DNA from: Dendrolimus kikuchii
Lineage: Eukaryota > Arthropoda > Insecta > Lepidoptera > Lasiocampidae
Assembly (NCBI GenBank): GCA_019925095.2
Contig: CM034407.1
Span: 1,838,210 to 1,902,209 of the forward strand
DNA: 64,000 nt
Reading direction: 5' to 3'
Below are positions 42,863-54,960 of this stretch, piece after piece. A program made the translations under genes and the position numbers. The notes beneath the pieces are model-generated. The model was not told the DNA's origin. It was given only the letters and a program-made list of their open reading frames with translations, and searched no databases. Every line of letters starts with the position of its first letter. The first letter of the stretch is position 1.

Positions 42863-43260
42863 AGGAAGAACCTACGCTTTCATGTAAATTTTCTTTGAAC
42901 ATATGGATGTACGTAAGTATGCAACTGTCAAAAATGAAATAAGGTGTTTATAATGATTGATTAATGCATAATAAAGAAATATGAGATTGAAATTCTTTAT
43001 ATAATAAAATGATTTAATATACGATTATTATTATATATATATATAAAATTATACTAAGCCTATGACTTAATGTTGCAAAGTCATAACTATTTAAGACGGC
43101 ACTTCCTTGACGAGAAGCCCGTAAATAAAGAATGAATGAATTAAATTAATTATGTATTAAGTATAAGAATAATTGACAATGAATTTTAACCAATCCTGAT
43201 AGCCGCCGCTAGCTTAGGTCAGTTGAATTGATTTTGTGAAAACTAAAATTATTACGTTTA

Positions 43261-43569
43261 CTATGCTGAACTACAAGAGTGGGGTTGGCACCGGAGCGTA
43301 CCTCTGACAGATGCAAGACTGGCAAGGCTGGAAGCGATGATCGGCATGAAACAGCGTGTTGCTGCAACAAAGCGGCTGCCAAGCTGCTCTCGAGCTGCAC
43401 ACAGCTCGTCTGGTGTCTCCGAAAATACTTCCAACGCGCTCTGAAATTCACCATTATAGAAATATGAAATATCTTTTATGAATAAATCTGAACCGTGAAG
43501 TTGCTCGCATGACTTAGCAGCTGTAAGATGGGAAATGATTTGTATAAGCTTTGCTACAAAAGATGTCAA
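43261..43569 (-). pseudogene. possible BEL gag N-terminus (family D)
   Basis: FVAKLIQIISHLTAAKS and EFQSALEVFSETPDELCAAR correspond weakly to the coiled-coil start of BEL gag, and position and strand fit the other family D remnants. Confidence 0.35.
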
Positions 43570-44640
43570 TTAAAAAAAATTATATTACCCATTATAAGAG
43601 GCAAGTATGCTTAAAAGTTTCAAGAAAGAATAGGCAAGAAAGAAAGAAAGGATTAAATTAACTGTAGCAAAGTGAAATCAAAAAATAAATATTTGACAAT
43701 AATAAGTTAATGAAATAAGGTACACTGCTAATGAGCTCGGTGGATCGACGTAGCAACAATGCTAGCTAGACATATGTATACGATGAATGTTGTTTATAAC
43801 AACTCAAAGATTTGTAAGCGGCTATAAGAAAGAATGCATTGAACAAAATAAATAAGAAAATATGCAACAATGTAATTATCGTAAACTCAAGTTTGCGGCT
43901 ATGCGTATGTACAAGAGCATATAGCAAATTATGTAGGTATGTTACGAATTGATTGTTTACGAAAAATGTAATAAGAATTATATGAAATTTATATGCAAAA
44001 AAGGATTAAAATATGATTGAATTAAGGAATAATGACGTGAGATATGAATTTTTAAGGATTTTGGAAAGATCTCACTTAACTTTTGTGCCGTCCGACTCGA
44101 GTCACGTAGGCCCGGGAGTCCAAAGTCCAGGCGATGATCACTGCGCGTTCAACTCACAATACTTGTACGTTAAATGATGCTTTGATGAATGATTGAAGTT
44201 TCTATTGTGAAGATAAGATGCGAAGACTGATGAACTGAAGTCTGTAATCCGTAGAATGCTGAAGAGGAACTTTTTTCCCTGAAGTGCACCTTCGGTTAAG
44301 TACAGTTGTTCATCAATTATGACGCTCATGAAACTACAGTTTTAAAGGTCACTTGCTTCGTTTTCCTCGCCGACGAATAATAAGTCCACAATCACGCATG
44401 GGATCGCGTGATGCGCGTCGTGTAGGTCACTGTAGGTCGTAGTTCTTCACGGTGAGATGGACCATGTCTAGGCTCCTCCCTGGTTGGTATGGGTTCTTAT
44501 AGTAATTAGTGGACTGTTTTAATTATATATGATTTTATTCGCTGTATTATTTAGTATGCGTAAGCGTCGCCGGACGGTGTAAGGCGGACTGGTCGTGTGT
44601 TGCAGTATTGGCGGCTCCCCTCCTAGCAGAGTAGAACCGT

Positions 44641-45494
44641 CGTTTGCGATGTTAAAAAAAACTCTTGTACGCTTTTCTTCTCCTTACGTTCAGCTCTTTA
44701 TACACCATGGTGCCCACAAAAGCACAAGCTGCAAAATTTAAGCCAGCCCGTAAGTCTAATTGTAATTGGTTTATTGATATTATCCTAGAGTTGCCACAAA
44801 TAACCACCCACTGTCAAATTAGGCAGATGTTTTTAGCCCCCCTAATTTAAAACTATTAATACGTTATTTTTCACACACAATAGGCAATAGTTTCCTTTTG
44901 TATAATGTCTTTGTTGTTTTGTTTTGAGCAGTACTTATTTTAAAAAATTAAAATAGTTTCATTGCTGAAAATATTTTTAAATAATAATATATTTTAGTAT
45001 ACTAAGCTAATCTAGCCATGCTATTAAATATTATATCTTTGATAAGGATTCTGTTAAATTTGTGTGAATTATTTAAAAGTTTTCATGCATTTATTTCATA
45101 GAAAACAATATTCCTTAGATTCTCAAGCAAATTCAATGTTCAGAAAGAGCATTCTTCTTTTTTCTTTATACATGTAATAGTAAAGCCTTTAATGCTGATT
45201 ACATGTTTTTTTTTTATAAATTTAACCTAATTTATATTTGGTTCGTGACCACCAGCTTCATTCAGTCCTTTGACATAGGCCTCCTCTAACTGTTTCCAGT
45301 CGTCTGTATACATCACTTTTTTTGTATATATGACTCCCATCTAAATCACTATGATCATCCTTAAGAAAATCAATATCAAAACTACTCAGAAAATGTACAA
45401 ACTGAGCTTTTTTTGGAGACATATTTAATTTATCTTTTAGCGACGCTACACTAGTTATATTTTTTTATTAGTTAATTATAATATCTATTTTCAG
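44641..45494. other. unassigned, AT-rich, possible transposon introns
   Basis: Two short peptides may be exonic: 44,707-44,850 (+; MVPTKAQAAKFKPARKS) and 45,255-45,320 (-; TDDWKQLEEAYVKGL). Neither is recognised. The stretch ends in TATTTTCAG, an acceptor for the P-element exon. Confidence 0.3.
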
Positions 45495-46015
45495 GTTGAA
45501 CATTGGCCAGAAGAGAAAAAGTATTGTTCACTTATATTTGATGCGGTTACATTGGAGCCTGCACTGTATTACGACGATTATAAAAACAATATTTCCGTAT
45601 TTGTTGAGCTAGAAAATAAAGTGTCAGAATTTGCTGACCTTGGCTTAGTATTCATGATACGTGGAGCTATGTATAAATGGCAAATACCAATTTGTTTTTA
45701 TTTATGTCAAGGATTTACTAGGGCCATATCTTTGAAGGCTATTATTGAAAAAGGAACACTGGAATTACTTCTGATTACTCAGAGCTGGATTGATTTTTGT
45801 AGCTCCTATAAGTGACCAAGGAGCTTTTAGGTCTACATTGAGACAAATGCAAGAAAGCACCAGAAGAGAGCAATTAATTAGTGGTTGCAAGTTGCAAAAC
45901 TGGTAGGCTTTAATTAACATATTTTAATACAAATTTGGTTTAATTACATTTAGCTAACATTGATATTCCATGTTTATGTTTCAGATGACACAATAAAAAT
46001 AAAGGAACACAATAT
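45495..46015 (+). pseudogene. P-element/THAP9-like transposase fragment
   Basis: After the acceptor, the frame reads WPEEKKYCSLIFDAVTLEPA (Asp of the RNase-H-like core), EFADLGLVFMIRGAMYKWQI, PICFYLCQGFTRAISLKAII, then after a one-base shift at about 45,795 VAPISDQGAFRSTLRQM (second acidic motif). A donor-like GTAGGC after 45,903 and acceptor TTTCAG before 45,985 suggest the usual multi-exon structure. THAP domain and inverted repeats were not found. Confidence 0.65.
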
Positions 46016-46500
46016 AAATGCCAATTGAAGAAAGTAGCATTGAGAACAACTATTGCTGGAATAGAAGGTAGTCTTGACACTGTACTGTCCAGAAAAGTTG
46101 TTAATATCAACATAGTCGTTGCATGACCCTTCTTTCAGTATTGAAGTAACTGCGCATGTGTTGAGCTCACTTACTTCAATTATGCCAGACGCCATGTTTA
46201 AAATTACAGATTGGCCAGAAATGCATAATATAAAATTAGCAGATCCAACGTTGAATCTACCTAACAAAATTGACATTTTGTTGGGGGCAAGACATACTGC
46301 CGCATCTTAAAAGCGGGATTAATCAAAGACTCATCGGATTCTCTGGTCGCACAAGACACTCATTTCGGGTGGATAATATCAGGCCATCTTTATAAGGATG
46401 AAAGTTTCTTGAATACACAGAACACTGTTATTACTATGCATACTCAAATGGAAGAAGAGGGCCGAAACTCAAAGAGTGACAGTAAGCGCAGTGGGTGGCG
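46016..46500 (+). pseudogene. BEL/Pao protease fragment
   Basis: Frames joined by small shifts read TIAGIEGSLDTVLSRKVVNI, HVLSSLTSIMPDAMFKITDW, NIKLADPTLNLPNKIDILLG and KAGLIKDSSDSLVAQDTHFG then WIISG. This is the C-terminal half of a BEL retropepsin and the protease/RT linker, from a family different from A, B and D. Confidence 0.75.
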
Positions 46501-46539
46501 TCATAGCTGTTATGTGCCTGCACCAACATATAATCCCTA

Positions 46540-46763
46540 TAGACTAGTTTAGAGACCAAATGATGGAACCCAACCTGATCGAAAGGAAACAATTTTCCAA
46601 ATGGATCAAGAAATTTTTTAAACGCCTTCTGAATGTCACTATTCAGAACGCAAGAATTTTGCTCGAAAGAACTAGAGTTACAAAACTAGACTCCCTCACG
46701 TTCCGTTTGACGCTCGTACAGTCAATCATGGATCGTCATCGTGGCAATGTGCCACTACGGTAA
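46540..46763 (+). pseudogene. piggyBac-type transposase C-terminal fragment
   Basis: FRDQMMEPNLIERKQFSKW, then KKFFKRLLNVTIQNARILL and LTFRLTLVQSIMDRH match the RNase-H-like end of piggyBac transposases (DQM ... RK...W.KK.F..LL...I.NA.IL). The catalytic Asp residues lie upstream and are absent. Confidence 0.6.
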
Positions 46764-49700
46764 TCACCAACTACTACAATTACAACCAACAACCACAACC
46801 AATACAGAGATAAGAAAGGTTCAATTGCCTTCACCATGCAAATCACTATTATTTTTGTTACTCAGCTTTTTATTATGATTTTACGGCATTTTAAGGGGTG
46901 ACATGAAATTAGAATTTTCCGAAAATCTATTCTTTTGCATTTTCTGTAAGTATTGTTTTAAATAAATAATATATAATAATAAAAGTTTTAAATTTTGTTC
47001 CGTAATAGAAAACACTACGAGTTCCTACAAATCCACTGTAAAAGACAAACTGTGAAACTTTGTTGTTGCATCGCTAAATGAAGTCGGCGTAAACATCGTG
47101 TACTGTCAATCAACGACAAAATACAGTATTCAGTTCAGATTCAAAGAATTTCAGACTGCTTCAATAGTAATTTCTTTTTTGCGAGTGTTTCTCGATAAGC
47201 TAAAGAAAAGCACCTACGATTCGTAATTCGCATTTTATTCTTGGATGAAAAACACTCGATAAATGTGAGAGAAGATAAATTTTATCTATACCCTTCACCA
47301 TAATTATATAATAGAGCCGTGAGATTCGGTTCAACGTAATGGTATTTCTGTTTAATAAAGAGCGGCACGGACGGCCGAAAAATTGGTAAGGAAATCATTA
47401 ATTCAAATTCATGACTTGTCCTTTGCGGATTCCGTGTCTTGCGCAACATGTTTCTCCATTGGCAGTATGGCAGAACTAGATTGGCCGGTGACGAAAATAC
47501 GGTGTAGGTTATGCTACAATAAACAAATTGTTTCAAATTCTTAAGTTACATATTTTTAACAATCAACTCCATACAGTAATGCCACATTCCCCAAAATGTG
47601 AAATAAGGAATTAAAGAGGTGTGATATACAATAAATGTGCCACGACTCAAGTCGTCGTTTTCAATACGATTATATCGTCGGGTGCGGTCGTACTTCTAAT
47701 TTGTGAGACTCAATGAAATAGTTTTATTGAAATCCCACTATCTGGACACCAAACATGGCTTAAAATTCTTTGAAATGCGTATTGAAGTCCCGAAATGGAA
47801 AAAAACCCCGCAACTTTGTTACGCAATGAAAAAACCTAAAAGCCCCACTAAAGACGAAAAGATATTACATTCTACAAATTCCTTTCATGCCAAGACTCCA
47901 ACTGCCCCTGCCTTCACAAACTCATTAAAATTCACCACCAAACCACCCCTTGTCAAAGGAATTAAGACAATTATTACGGGACTTGAGGGAACATGATGCA
48001 AAAAAAAATGTAACACCTTAATTCCTTGACACTTCCTTCGTTTTACACGAGTTTCTCCAACTCAAAGAAGTGGTTATTTCTTATTATTTTGATAATTAGT
48101 GACAGAATTGAAGATTAACAAAGATAACGTGACTTAGATACATCAGCACTTTTTGTTATTAGATGTTCCAAATATTTGTTAGAGCAATAACTTTCAACAG
48201 ATAATGAACGAATCAAAATATTTCCTAATGAAATAGAACTACCTAGATTGATCAATACGCAGTTACGAGCGTCGCGGTGGTGTGCGCAGCGACGCTTAGC
48301 GTGTCGTCGTTGAGCAAAGTGCACGTGAATTCGAAGCTATATAACGGGACTGGGCGTTCTGGAGCTTTATTAGTATTATTTTTTATATTATTCAATAGAC
48401 GTTGCCTGCAAACGAGCATACAATTTGCTTTAAAAAAACTATTTTTGCCTGCTGCTTACATTTATGCACAAAGATGTGATGAGAAGGTGAAATAAATATC
48501 GCAAAGAATATGAGCTGATTGAACATGTATTACAATGTACGAAAATTTTTGGAAATTTTGCAAATTTCTAACCTAACCCTTCATGGGCTCTCGATTATGA
48601 ACAGTTTTGCTATATATTCACGCATTTCTGGAAGACGAAATTTTTTTTAAAGAAAGCCATCTCTATCCAGCACGTGAGTTCAACTTGAGCCCACCGACAA
48701 TATGAAACTATTTCAATAGGGCTGTGGTCTTCATTCATACCATTTCAAAAAAGTCCAATCATTTGAATAAAGCGGACGCGTAGCCGCAATAAGTTTTTTG
48801 TGAGTGGTTAATTCAAAATCAAAATTTAAACATTTTGTGGACAAGTAAAGCGCTATTTACACGTCGGTCTTTAAAGTGACCATAACGAGCATTGGTAATT
48901 AATAAAACAGTATTGAGACAAAGTACAATCAATTCAACCATAACACACGACAAAAGAGGAAAACTAACAACAGGACGATTTGTCGCTCCCAGAATATGAG
49001 ACTTCAGTCAATAAACGTGACGAGTTTCGTTAGTGGGTAATGTCAAAGTTTCACAGAGGCTATTTATTAAGAGTCCAATGACAATGTTTTGCAGTGTTCG
49101 AGTTGAAGTGATCAATGGCGTTCTGTGTCATTGATAGATCGATATCACAATCTTTGAAGAAAAGTAAATTTATCTTAAATTGTGTTGAAATTCATAAAAG
49201 CAGGTTCAACTGCCTGCCTTTACGATGCCACTATTTCAGCTTTTATATGTAAGCATAATTGTATTCTCTATATTACAGTGGTGTTCATATGAATTAAATA
49301 TTTATCAATGTTTACAGTAATAGTCAGATTTAACTTTATCGTTTTAAAAACAGGATTCCTGAATAGTTTCCCTTGTTTTGTGATCATTTCAACACTTAAA
49401 AACAAGAAATTAAAAAAATATGTCATTGCTCTAGTTGTTTAATTTACATAGGTTCAATCTTAAATATAACACCTGTTGGGACGTAACCCAGGTGAAGATA
49501 ATTTTTCAAAAAAGCCATATCTTGTATGTTCATCTGGATGTAAACCGTTTCTAAAGTACGTCCAAAATGTGGGTGGGATACGTTAAGATAACTTTCCATA
49601 GTCTAATAGCATCACTGTAGATAGTTAACCGAAACACCGCTTGGCCGAAGGATAAATCACCGTCATTACCAGATACCATCATGAAAGTTTATTCCATTGC

Positions 49701-50204
49701 CATTAACGACAAGTATGTTAAATCAGGGTAACGAGTGTATGAAAAATTTTTCATTACTGAATATATCAACGTAGTAGAAGAGCAAAAAGACACACTTCCG
49801 ACCATTATAAGCAAGTCATGAAAAATGCAAAAAGAAGAACCCGCTTACAGGTACAGTAAGTTGAATACTAACCTCTCCATCGTTGCCTAGAAACATCATA
49901 AATCCCCGTAAATTAATTTTACCTCAGACACAGGTAGTCTGCAATAAATATAAGAGGCACCTTGTTCACTAAGAAATCCAATTCCAACTGTGAACAGTAC
50001 GACATCGAAGAATCTCAAGAGAGGAAACTCTAAGGCTCCTCTGCGAAGATAGACTTTTCGGTTCGTACAGTCGGACTTTCTTGTATCTTAATTAGTTTTG
50101 AGTTAGTTCTAAAAGGTTTATGTAGCGAGCTATGTTAGGTGTCTTTTCTCTTATTGATCAAATAAAAAACGAGGACATCCGTAAGAAAACCAAGACAACT
50201 GACA
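46764..50204. other. long stretch without recognisable genes
   Basis: I see no conserved protein fragment in 46,764-50,204. A weak inverted pair (AAGGAATTAAAGAGGTGT near 47,608 and ACACCTTAATTCCTT near 48,012) may mark a 400-bp MITE; the frame at 47,703-47,996 inside it resembles nothing I know. CpG-containing patches lie at 48,250-48,310. Confidence 0.4.
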
Positions 50205-50460
50205 TGACTAAAAAAAGTAAAATTATTAAGTAGCAGTGGGCCAGTCACGTCTGTTTCAGAACCATCGGTTCTAGAGTAGTGACCGCGTCTCAGCGAATGT
50301 AGTTTCGAAACTCTCCAGCCTGTAGAAAATCTGCGCAAGATCATCGCCAGGGTCATTATGAGGAAAACGAAGGACCGGGATATGTGGCACAAGCTTGGGG
50401 ATGCAGATCTAGCAGGGGACTACGAATGGCTAAAGAAGCAATTAAATGTTATGTTTTAAC
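50205..50460 (+). pseudogene. LINE C-terminal tail relic
   Basis: Over shifting frames it reads QWASHVC, RTIGSRVV, then LRKIIARVIMRKTKDRDMWH and KLGDADLAGDYEWLKKQL. This follows the layout of LINE tails (WAGH...RRTD...D.W..LG.A). It is not the RTE end seen at 10.8 kb. Strongly decayed. Confidence 0.35.
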
Positions 50461-51394
50461 ATATATTGCGTATTTAGTTTATCGTCCAATACAACGTTGC
50501 TAGAGCCTGAGTATGAAACAGAAAATGCGATTGAAAATCGATATGATGCCAGATGCAAACTTCTCAAGCTGTCCTACCCAATGAATTATGAACAATTTCC
50601 CAGTTTTCGACGGACATAACGATATCACGGGCAAAATCAACGTGGTTTTCGAAACGCTGTCTGCAACTGACGAGCTAGAAATGCCAGAAAACACGAAATA
50701 TTTTAACAGTGAGCTTAAACGTGTCGACTATCATACGGATGTAGATAACATAATATTTATTTTCTTAAAAATACAACGGTATGGTATGCGGCATTACAGC
50801 TAGTTTTTATTACACATTTCATAATTATGATTTATCGTTTAGAGTAGTTGTATTAATTTAGTTTTTATGTAAAGATCCCGGCATTGGAAAATAATAACAG
50901 TAATAATCATGATTTATTTCAATGGCTACAGCATCGTCCCGTGCTGTGGTAAAATTTAAAAGGTCAATTCCAAAGCCCCGGTGCTCTCGGCCACCTGCTC
51001 CTTAGAAGGCCCGACAAAACGGCCTAAACGTAGACTATAGGAAAAGCGACCATACAGTGTACAATATAATTGACGAATATATAATTCAGAATAAAGATGC
51101 ATATGATAGAAACGATTTATCAGATTTTGATGACGAAAGAACGATAGAAGACATCGCTAATGCCACCGATAAACACAGAAAAGTATTTATAAGGGTGAAG
51201 CCAGCATACCTCGATGAAATTGCTCGTTTAATTATTAATTATCGAATTAGTTATTGACTTCGTCAAGTTTCATTGCAATGATGGCTCATTGTTGTGGATT
51301 ACCATCAATTCGAGACATTGATCGATCGAGCAACGAATGGAGTGGTAACCAAGCATTAACCACTGACTACCACATTTTAAAGACAAATAAGTAA
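50461..51394 (+). other. two short unidentified frames
   Basis: 50,588-50,803 (NNFPVFDGHNDITGKINVVF) and 51,057-51,257 (YNIIDEYIIQNKDAYDRNDL) are open but unrecognised. The rest is AT-rich. Confidence 0.25.
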
Positions 51395-51700
51395 TATATG
51401 GACTTTTTCCTGTGGGGTTATGTCAAATCCAAAGTTTACGCCAACAAACCGACTTCCCTGGCACAATTAAAAGGAAATGTCCGTCACGAAATGGCAGCCA
51501 TCACGGAGAATACCTGCCGAGCCGTCATAGGCAATTTTAGTGCTCGATTAAATGAATGCCGCAACGGTTGACATTTGGACGATGTCATTTTTAAAAATTA
51601 AATTCCCAAACAGTGTATTTTAATATTTAAAAAACATTTTTTCAATAAACTCCTTACTTTTTTTATTTTTCAAATTTGACCTTTATTTTGAGACACTGTA
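51395..51700 (+). pseudogene. 3' end of a mariner-type transposon
   Basis: MDFFLWGYVKSKVYANKPTS continues to EMAAITENTCRAVIGNFSAR, the C-terminus after the third catalytic Asp, closely parallel to the protein at 26.4-27.5 kb. The end TTTGAGACACTGTA at about 51,687-51,700 has the look of a mariner terminus. The 5' part is missing. Confidence 0.65.
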
Positions 51701-51779
51701 CATAACAGTATAAGGAAAGATACACGCTGACCTTAGATCGATTTAAAAAAACTTAATAACAAAACGTAGTGAGACCACA

Positions 51780-52600
51780 ATAATTAATTCATTTCTGCCC
51801 AAAACATCCAACAATAACATGCTGTTAAACAAAACTTCAACAAAGGCATGTGTACAATGCAACCGTGCCCATAGCAATTCCAATAGACAAGTCAGTTAAT
51901 GACATGAACTGCGCCGTTGACAGTCATGTCATTGTGAACTCAGATCAAACGGTGTAGCTCTATGTTGACTTCACTATCTTATGATTTTAGGGATCAACTC
52001 TACATCATGTTAATAACATTATGAAATGTCCTGAACTTTCGATTTCTAAATAACACAAAAATGTGAACCAGAAGCACATATGCAGAACTGTTGATTAATT
52101 TATACCCAAAAATCCAACAATATTATGTAATATTAGGTACCTATATTATTTTTGATTGATTTCGACTCAAACTTCAACAAAGGCATGTATGTGTAGAATG
52201 AAACCGTGCCCATAGCAATTCCAATAGACAAGTCAGTTAAGGACATTACCTGCGCCGTTGACACTCATGTCTTTTTTAACTCAGACTAAACGGTGTAGCT
52301 TTATGTTGACTTCATTACCTTATAATTTTAGGGTTTAACTCATGTAAAGTCAACACAAAAATGTGAACCAGAAGCATCCAACAATATGATGTAATATTAG
52401 GTATATAATTTTTGATTGACTTCGACTCAAACTTCAACAAAGGCATGTGTATAATGCAACCGTGCCCATTGCAATTCCAATAGATAAGTCAGTTAATGAC
52501 ATGACCTGCGCCGTTGATACTTATTTCATTGTTAACTCAGAATAATGTTTAGCTTTGGTTTAACATTTCATCATCCTATGATATTATTATGATTTCCACC
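51780..52600. repeat. three copies of a roughly 260-340 bp tandem repeat
   Basis: The landmark ACTTCAACAAAGGCATGT starts at about 51,833, 52,172 and 52,433, followed each time by CGTGCCCATAGCAATTCC (or ATTGCAATTCC), AAGTCAGTTAA and CTGCGCCGTTGA. A diverged fourth copy occurs at 54,475-54,570. Units also carry ATACCCAAAAATCCAACAAT modules shared with the blocks at 54-55 and 57.7-58.8 kb. Confidence 0.8.
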
Positions 52601-52719
52601 CAAACAACGTCGTTTGTATCAAATGCTGGACTTAGTTATTTGCTATCCGAAAACTTTAACAACATTATACATAACGCTGAACATTTGATTTCTACATAAT
52701 TCTACACAAAAACAAACTA

Positions 52720-53780
52720 AATGTGTTAAGTTTGTCATGCCCAATATAAAAGAACACGATGTCAATATTACTCTTAAGGACACTAGACTTGACCTAGTAG
52801 ATTCAACTGTATTCTTAGGCATTATAGCCTAGATCAGAAGCTCCAGGGCATCTGGTCTCTCAGGAAAACTTCCTTCTTCTGATATACAGTCAGAAGACCT
52901 AGGAAGTTCACTGGCGAAGAGACTGCTAGACTAGTTTATTTTAGTTATTTTCATAGTATCATGTCCTATGGTATTTTACTTTGGGGCAACGCTGTTGACT
53001 TAGAGACCATATTTGTTTTACAAAAAAGAGCCGCCATAAGGTCAATTCACAACCTCGGCCCTCGGGAATCTCTTAGAACGCTTTAAGGAAATGGGTATTA
53101 TGACGGTCGCCTACCAATATATTCTTAATAATATATTCCTAATAATTTGAGTGCCTATAAACAATATAAAGATATTCACAATTTCAACACCAGGCATAAT
53201 AATAATAGACTGATATTGCCATCTTTTAGATTGCAAAAAGTATCATCCTCTTCAATAAGATTCCGAATGAAATGTTAGATCTGCCTTTTAATGAATTTAA
53301 AACAAAATTAAAAAGTACCTTACTAAAAAAGGGATACTACACTATTGAAGAATACTTAAATGACAAAAGTTCATTTACATAGAAGCTCGCTTAAGCCTCT
53401 TATACTATATTTTGTATAACGTCTTTATCTTGCCAAGCATGTAACTTAAGGAATTTATGGAAGATGTGTTGCAGTATTAAATTTTGGTACGTCATGTAAT
53501 AATGTAACTATAATAATATTTTTTTCCCTTTTCTTGTGTCTTTGTCTTACTAAGTATGCACTGTTTGCTACAACTCCATTAATTCTTCGAAAAGTAATTG
53601 TGTAACATATTTCTCTATATTTTTTTTAAGTTTGAGTTAATCACTTTTTAGCTAGACGTGTTGCTGGGGAGCTTCTTATCGCTTCTTCTCCATAACAGCA
53701 ATAACACGTTGCGAAGCGGTGTACATAGACTAGGAAGTAAAATTACATTTTAACTTATATGTATGAGCTTTGTTGCGTAC
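52720..53780 (+). mobile_element. 5'-truncated Jockey/CR1-group LINE 3' end
   Basis: Broken frames read VNITLKDTRLDLVDSTVFLG, SYGILLWGNAVDLETIFVLQ, KRAAIRSIHNLGPRESL, R(C/F)NRIPNEMLDLPFNEFKTK and LKKGYYTIEEYLNDKSSF, the region after the RT active site and the C-terminal tail. The 3' UTR at 53,655-53,735 has GACGTGTTGCTGGGGAGCTT and CGTTGCGAAGCGGTGT, matching the Jockey 3' UTR at 1.9 kb. It lies inside the satellite-like block. Confidence 0.75.
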
Positions 53781-54792
53781 TCCTTTTATCTGCAACTTTT
53801 TAGATGCTTTTAATTATTTTAAAGTTAACTTGTCAAAATAAGACTCTCGGTCTGCCACATTGTATTTTTTACCACATATACATTAAATACATTCATTAGC
53901 TACAAAGCTTATCATACCACTGGTTATCTCCGCAACAACCTTCAAAAAGTGTTCTCCAGTGGAACTTATTTTTAATTAAAAAAATATATTTGAAAAACAA
54001 TAATTTTAGCCAGAATCATATTATTACACGAAAAACTTCCGATTTATACCCAAAAATCCAACAATGAATGTTACCTGAACTTTGTGCCTATTTCTCTATC
54101 CAATAACTATACAACATTATGTATGACGCTGTACATCTGATTACTCAACAAAAATTATATGACGAATTGAGAACCTCCTTTCTTAGGTTGGTTAAAAAAA
54201 TGATGTGAACTAGAATCATACCGCTTTTAAGCAACAAGGCCAATCATTATACCATATTTCTTTTGTTTGTTTAGTATATACTTTGTTGTCACAATAAAGA
54301 GTTAACATCTGCAGAACTTTGATTGATTTATACCCAGAAAATCCAACAACATTATTACATAAAACAATGATGTGAGCCAGAATCACACATGTTGAACATT
54401 CAAACGATTTATACTCAATAATACAATAATGTTATGTAAGATGTAGAACTTTTGATTGATTACGATTCAAAACTTAAAAAAGGCATGTGTACATTTTAAC
54501 TGTAAATATTATATTCGCCATAGACAAGTCAGTTCATGACTGATCCGCCCTGTTGACTCATATTATTATGTACTTGTTTAAGAACCATAAAGAAGCGTTC
54601 AAACTAACTCCGTATGAATAAGACCGTTAAAGCTAACTCTGTCTTAACTTCTCATTATGTTGTTGTTACGAATTCAACCAGCAGCACGAATCTACCTTGT
54701 CACGTGCTGGACTATTTATTTGATATCCAAAATTTAAAATATTGCTTGCAATATTGCGATGTGCTGAACTTTTGATTCTAGACACAAAATAT
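53781..54792. repeat. continuation of the satellite-like block
   Basis: Repeated phrases with slight change: GATTTATACCCAAAAATCCAAC, TGCTGAACTTTTGATTGATT, GTGAGCCAGAATCACA, AACATTATGTATGATGCTGT-type modules, at irregular 60-150 bp spacing. No genes. Confidence 0.65.
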
Positions 54793-54960
54793 ATACATAA
54801 CTTCACGCCAGTTCCCTTGCGGGGTAGGCACGAAAAACAGAGCGCCATTTAGGCTTATTATTACACACCTCACTTGCTTCTTTGACATTCATAACTCTTG
54901 TCATGCACGCTAGTCTGTTCTTAAGGCTCCTGACACCACCTTCTGCTAGTACACGATCAA
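54793..54960 (-). mobile_element. RTE-like LINE 3' end, second copy
   Basis: TAACTTCACGCCAGTTCCCTT onward matches 10,779-10,935 with few differences, on the same strand, ending inside the same coding tail (ACACGATCAA). The neighbouring repeat reads CACAAAA before and AAATGTGAGG after, so the target was the satellite unit. Confidence 0.85.

Larger units (their letters stand above)
40803..44640 (-). mobile_element. decayed BEL element (family D) bounded by shared 19-bp LTR sequence
   Basis: On the minus strand the right end reads GCCGGGAATA then TGTTGGAGCTTAACGG (LTR start at 40,833), while the far end at 44,640 begins within the same LTR sequence. ACGGTTCTACTCTGCTAGG is present at both (40,803-40,821 and 44,622-44,640). 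Between them in the correct order are a gag N-terminus (43,569-43,261), nucleocapsid/protease (42,862-42,536) and integrase (41,529-40,840) remnants. Parts of the 44.3-44.6 kb LTR resemble LTR-A (ACAGTCCAC, ACATGGTCC). Everything is heavily mutated. Confidence 0.55.

Noticed and set aside
40803..44640. 19-bp direct repeat as a LINE-type target-site duplication
   Set aside because: The repeat lies within a BEL LTR start (TGTTGGAGCTTAACGG...), and BEL gag, protease and integrase remnants lie between the copies, so it is better explained as LTR sequence.
47703..47996. 97-residue ORF as a gene
   Set aside because: No recognisable motif, no splice or start context, and it lies within a possible MITE.
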